Positions 63,912 through 64,000 of a stretch of 64,000 bases of DNA are shown piece after piece. Every line of letters begins with the position of its first letter. The stretch's first letter is position 1. The notes under the pieces were generated by a model. The model searched no databases. It was not told the origin of the DNA and worked only from the letters and a program-made list of their open reading frames with translations. The position numbers were made by a program, and so were the translations under genes. This DNA comes from an uncultured Brevibacillus sp. (lineage in GTDB: Bacteria; Bacillota; Bacilli; Brevibacillales; Brevibacillaceae), in the NCBI RefSeq assembly GCF_947502445.1, contig NZ_CANMZW010000011.1, positions 87,307 through 151,306 on the forward strand, written 5' to 3'.

Positions 63912-64000
63912 CGGGTCTGTAAAATAAAATGTGTAACCTCTTAAACCAGTAAAAGTTGGACATACTGAAATCATAGAAACGATCTGGTTGGAGGACAAAC
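63912..64000 (+). mobile_element. Possible left end of an IS256-type element (cut by window edge)
   Basis: GGGTCTGTAAAATAAAATGT then GTAACC resembles the terminal repeats of IS256-family elements (GxxCxGTxxAAT...TGTGTAA). The last bases, GGAGGACAAAC, are a good SD with a start codon expected just beyond the window. No transposase residue is visible, so this is tentative. Confidence 0.35.

Overview
The window looks like a Brevibacillus-type chromosome (Bacillota, Paenibacillaceae). Protein sequences most resemble Bacillus/Brevibacillus families (FosB bacillithiol transferase, HemAT, ClpE with CtsR boxes, YcnI/YcnJ, YmaF, YfiZ/YfhA-type siderophore permeases). GTG and TTG starts with strong Shine-Dalgarno (SD) sites are common, and the non-coding signals (guanine riboswitch, Fur 7-1-7 boxes, intrinsic terminators) are those of low-to-medium GC Gram-positives. 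Species assignment is inference only. I saw no rRNA, tRNA, CRISPR array or prophage.

Layout. 1-3.4 kb: start of a cytochrome P450, an ECF sigma/anti-sigma pair, an unknown protein, a Gln-tailed small protein, FosB and a 59-aa membrane protein. 3.6-6.5 kb: a globin-coupled chemoreceptor with a zinc-binding CZB tail, convergent with an Arg-rich trypsin-like protease. 6.7-9.3 kb: xpt-pbuX purine salvage behind a tandem guanine plus ykkC/PRPP-type riboswitch, then a 208-nt structured repeat. 9.4-15.8 kb: RsgA, small peptides, an MFS pump, HutD/Ves, copper genes ycnJ-ycnI and a YmaF-like His-rich protein. 15.9-19.7 kb: the potABCD polyamine importer with a palindromic operator. 19.8-25.9 kb: EamA exporter with divergent MocR regulator, a Bcr/CflA drug pump behind a probable attenuating leader peptide, and GNAT enzymes. 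26-28.9 kb: ClpE with two CtsR boxes, PadR. 29-31.1 kb: ribokinase and an alpha/beta hydrolase preceded by a nine-codon leader ending in Arg-Leu-Arg. 31.2-31.8 kb: a graveyard of three broken genes. 32-38.3 kb: endonuclease V, VOC protein, DJ-1 protein with divergent LysR, NagA, nitronate monooxygenase and a VOC-Nudix fusion.

38.5-48.4 kb is an iron-siderophore region: an ABC exporter, two FecCD permeases, two siderophore-binding lipoproteins and two AraC regulators that each carry a binding-protein domain matching one of the lipoproteins. Five Fur-type boxes punctuate it. No importer ATPase is present, so one must be supplied from elsewhere. 48.5-57.1 kb holds 2-aminoethylphosphonate uptake and degradation (phnS-T-UV-X-W) and a DeoR-type regulator, separated by an IS200/IS605 element with intact TnpA and TnpB. 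57.2-64 kb: second copy of the 208-nt repeat, an ankyrin protein, an MFS pump, a monooxygenase/racemase pair, two NAD-binding epimerase-like proteins, a frameshifted membrane-protein remnant and what may be the tip of an IS256-type element at the right edge.

The most notable signals are regulatory RNA: the tandem purine riboswitch, two leader-peptide attenuators in front of putative resistance genes, and a two-copy structured repeat with compensatory base changes.
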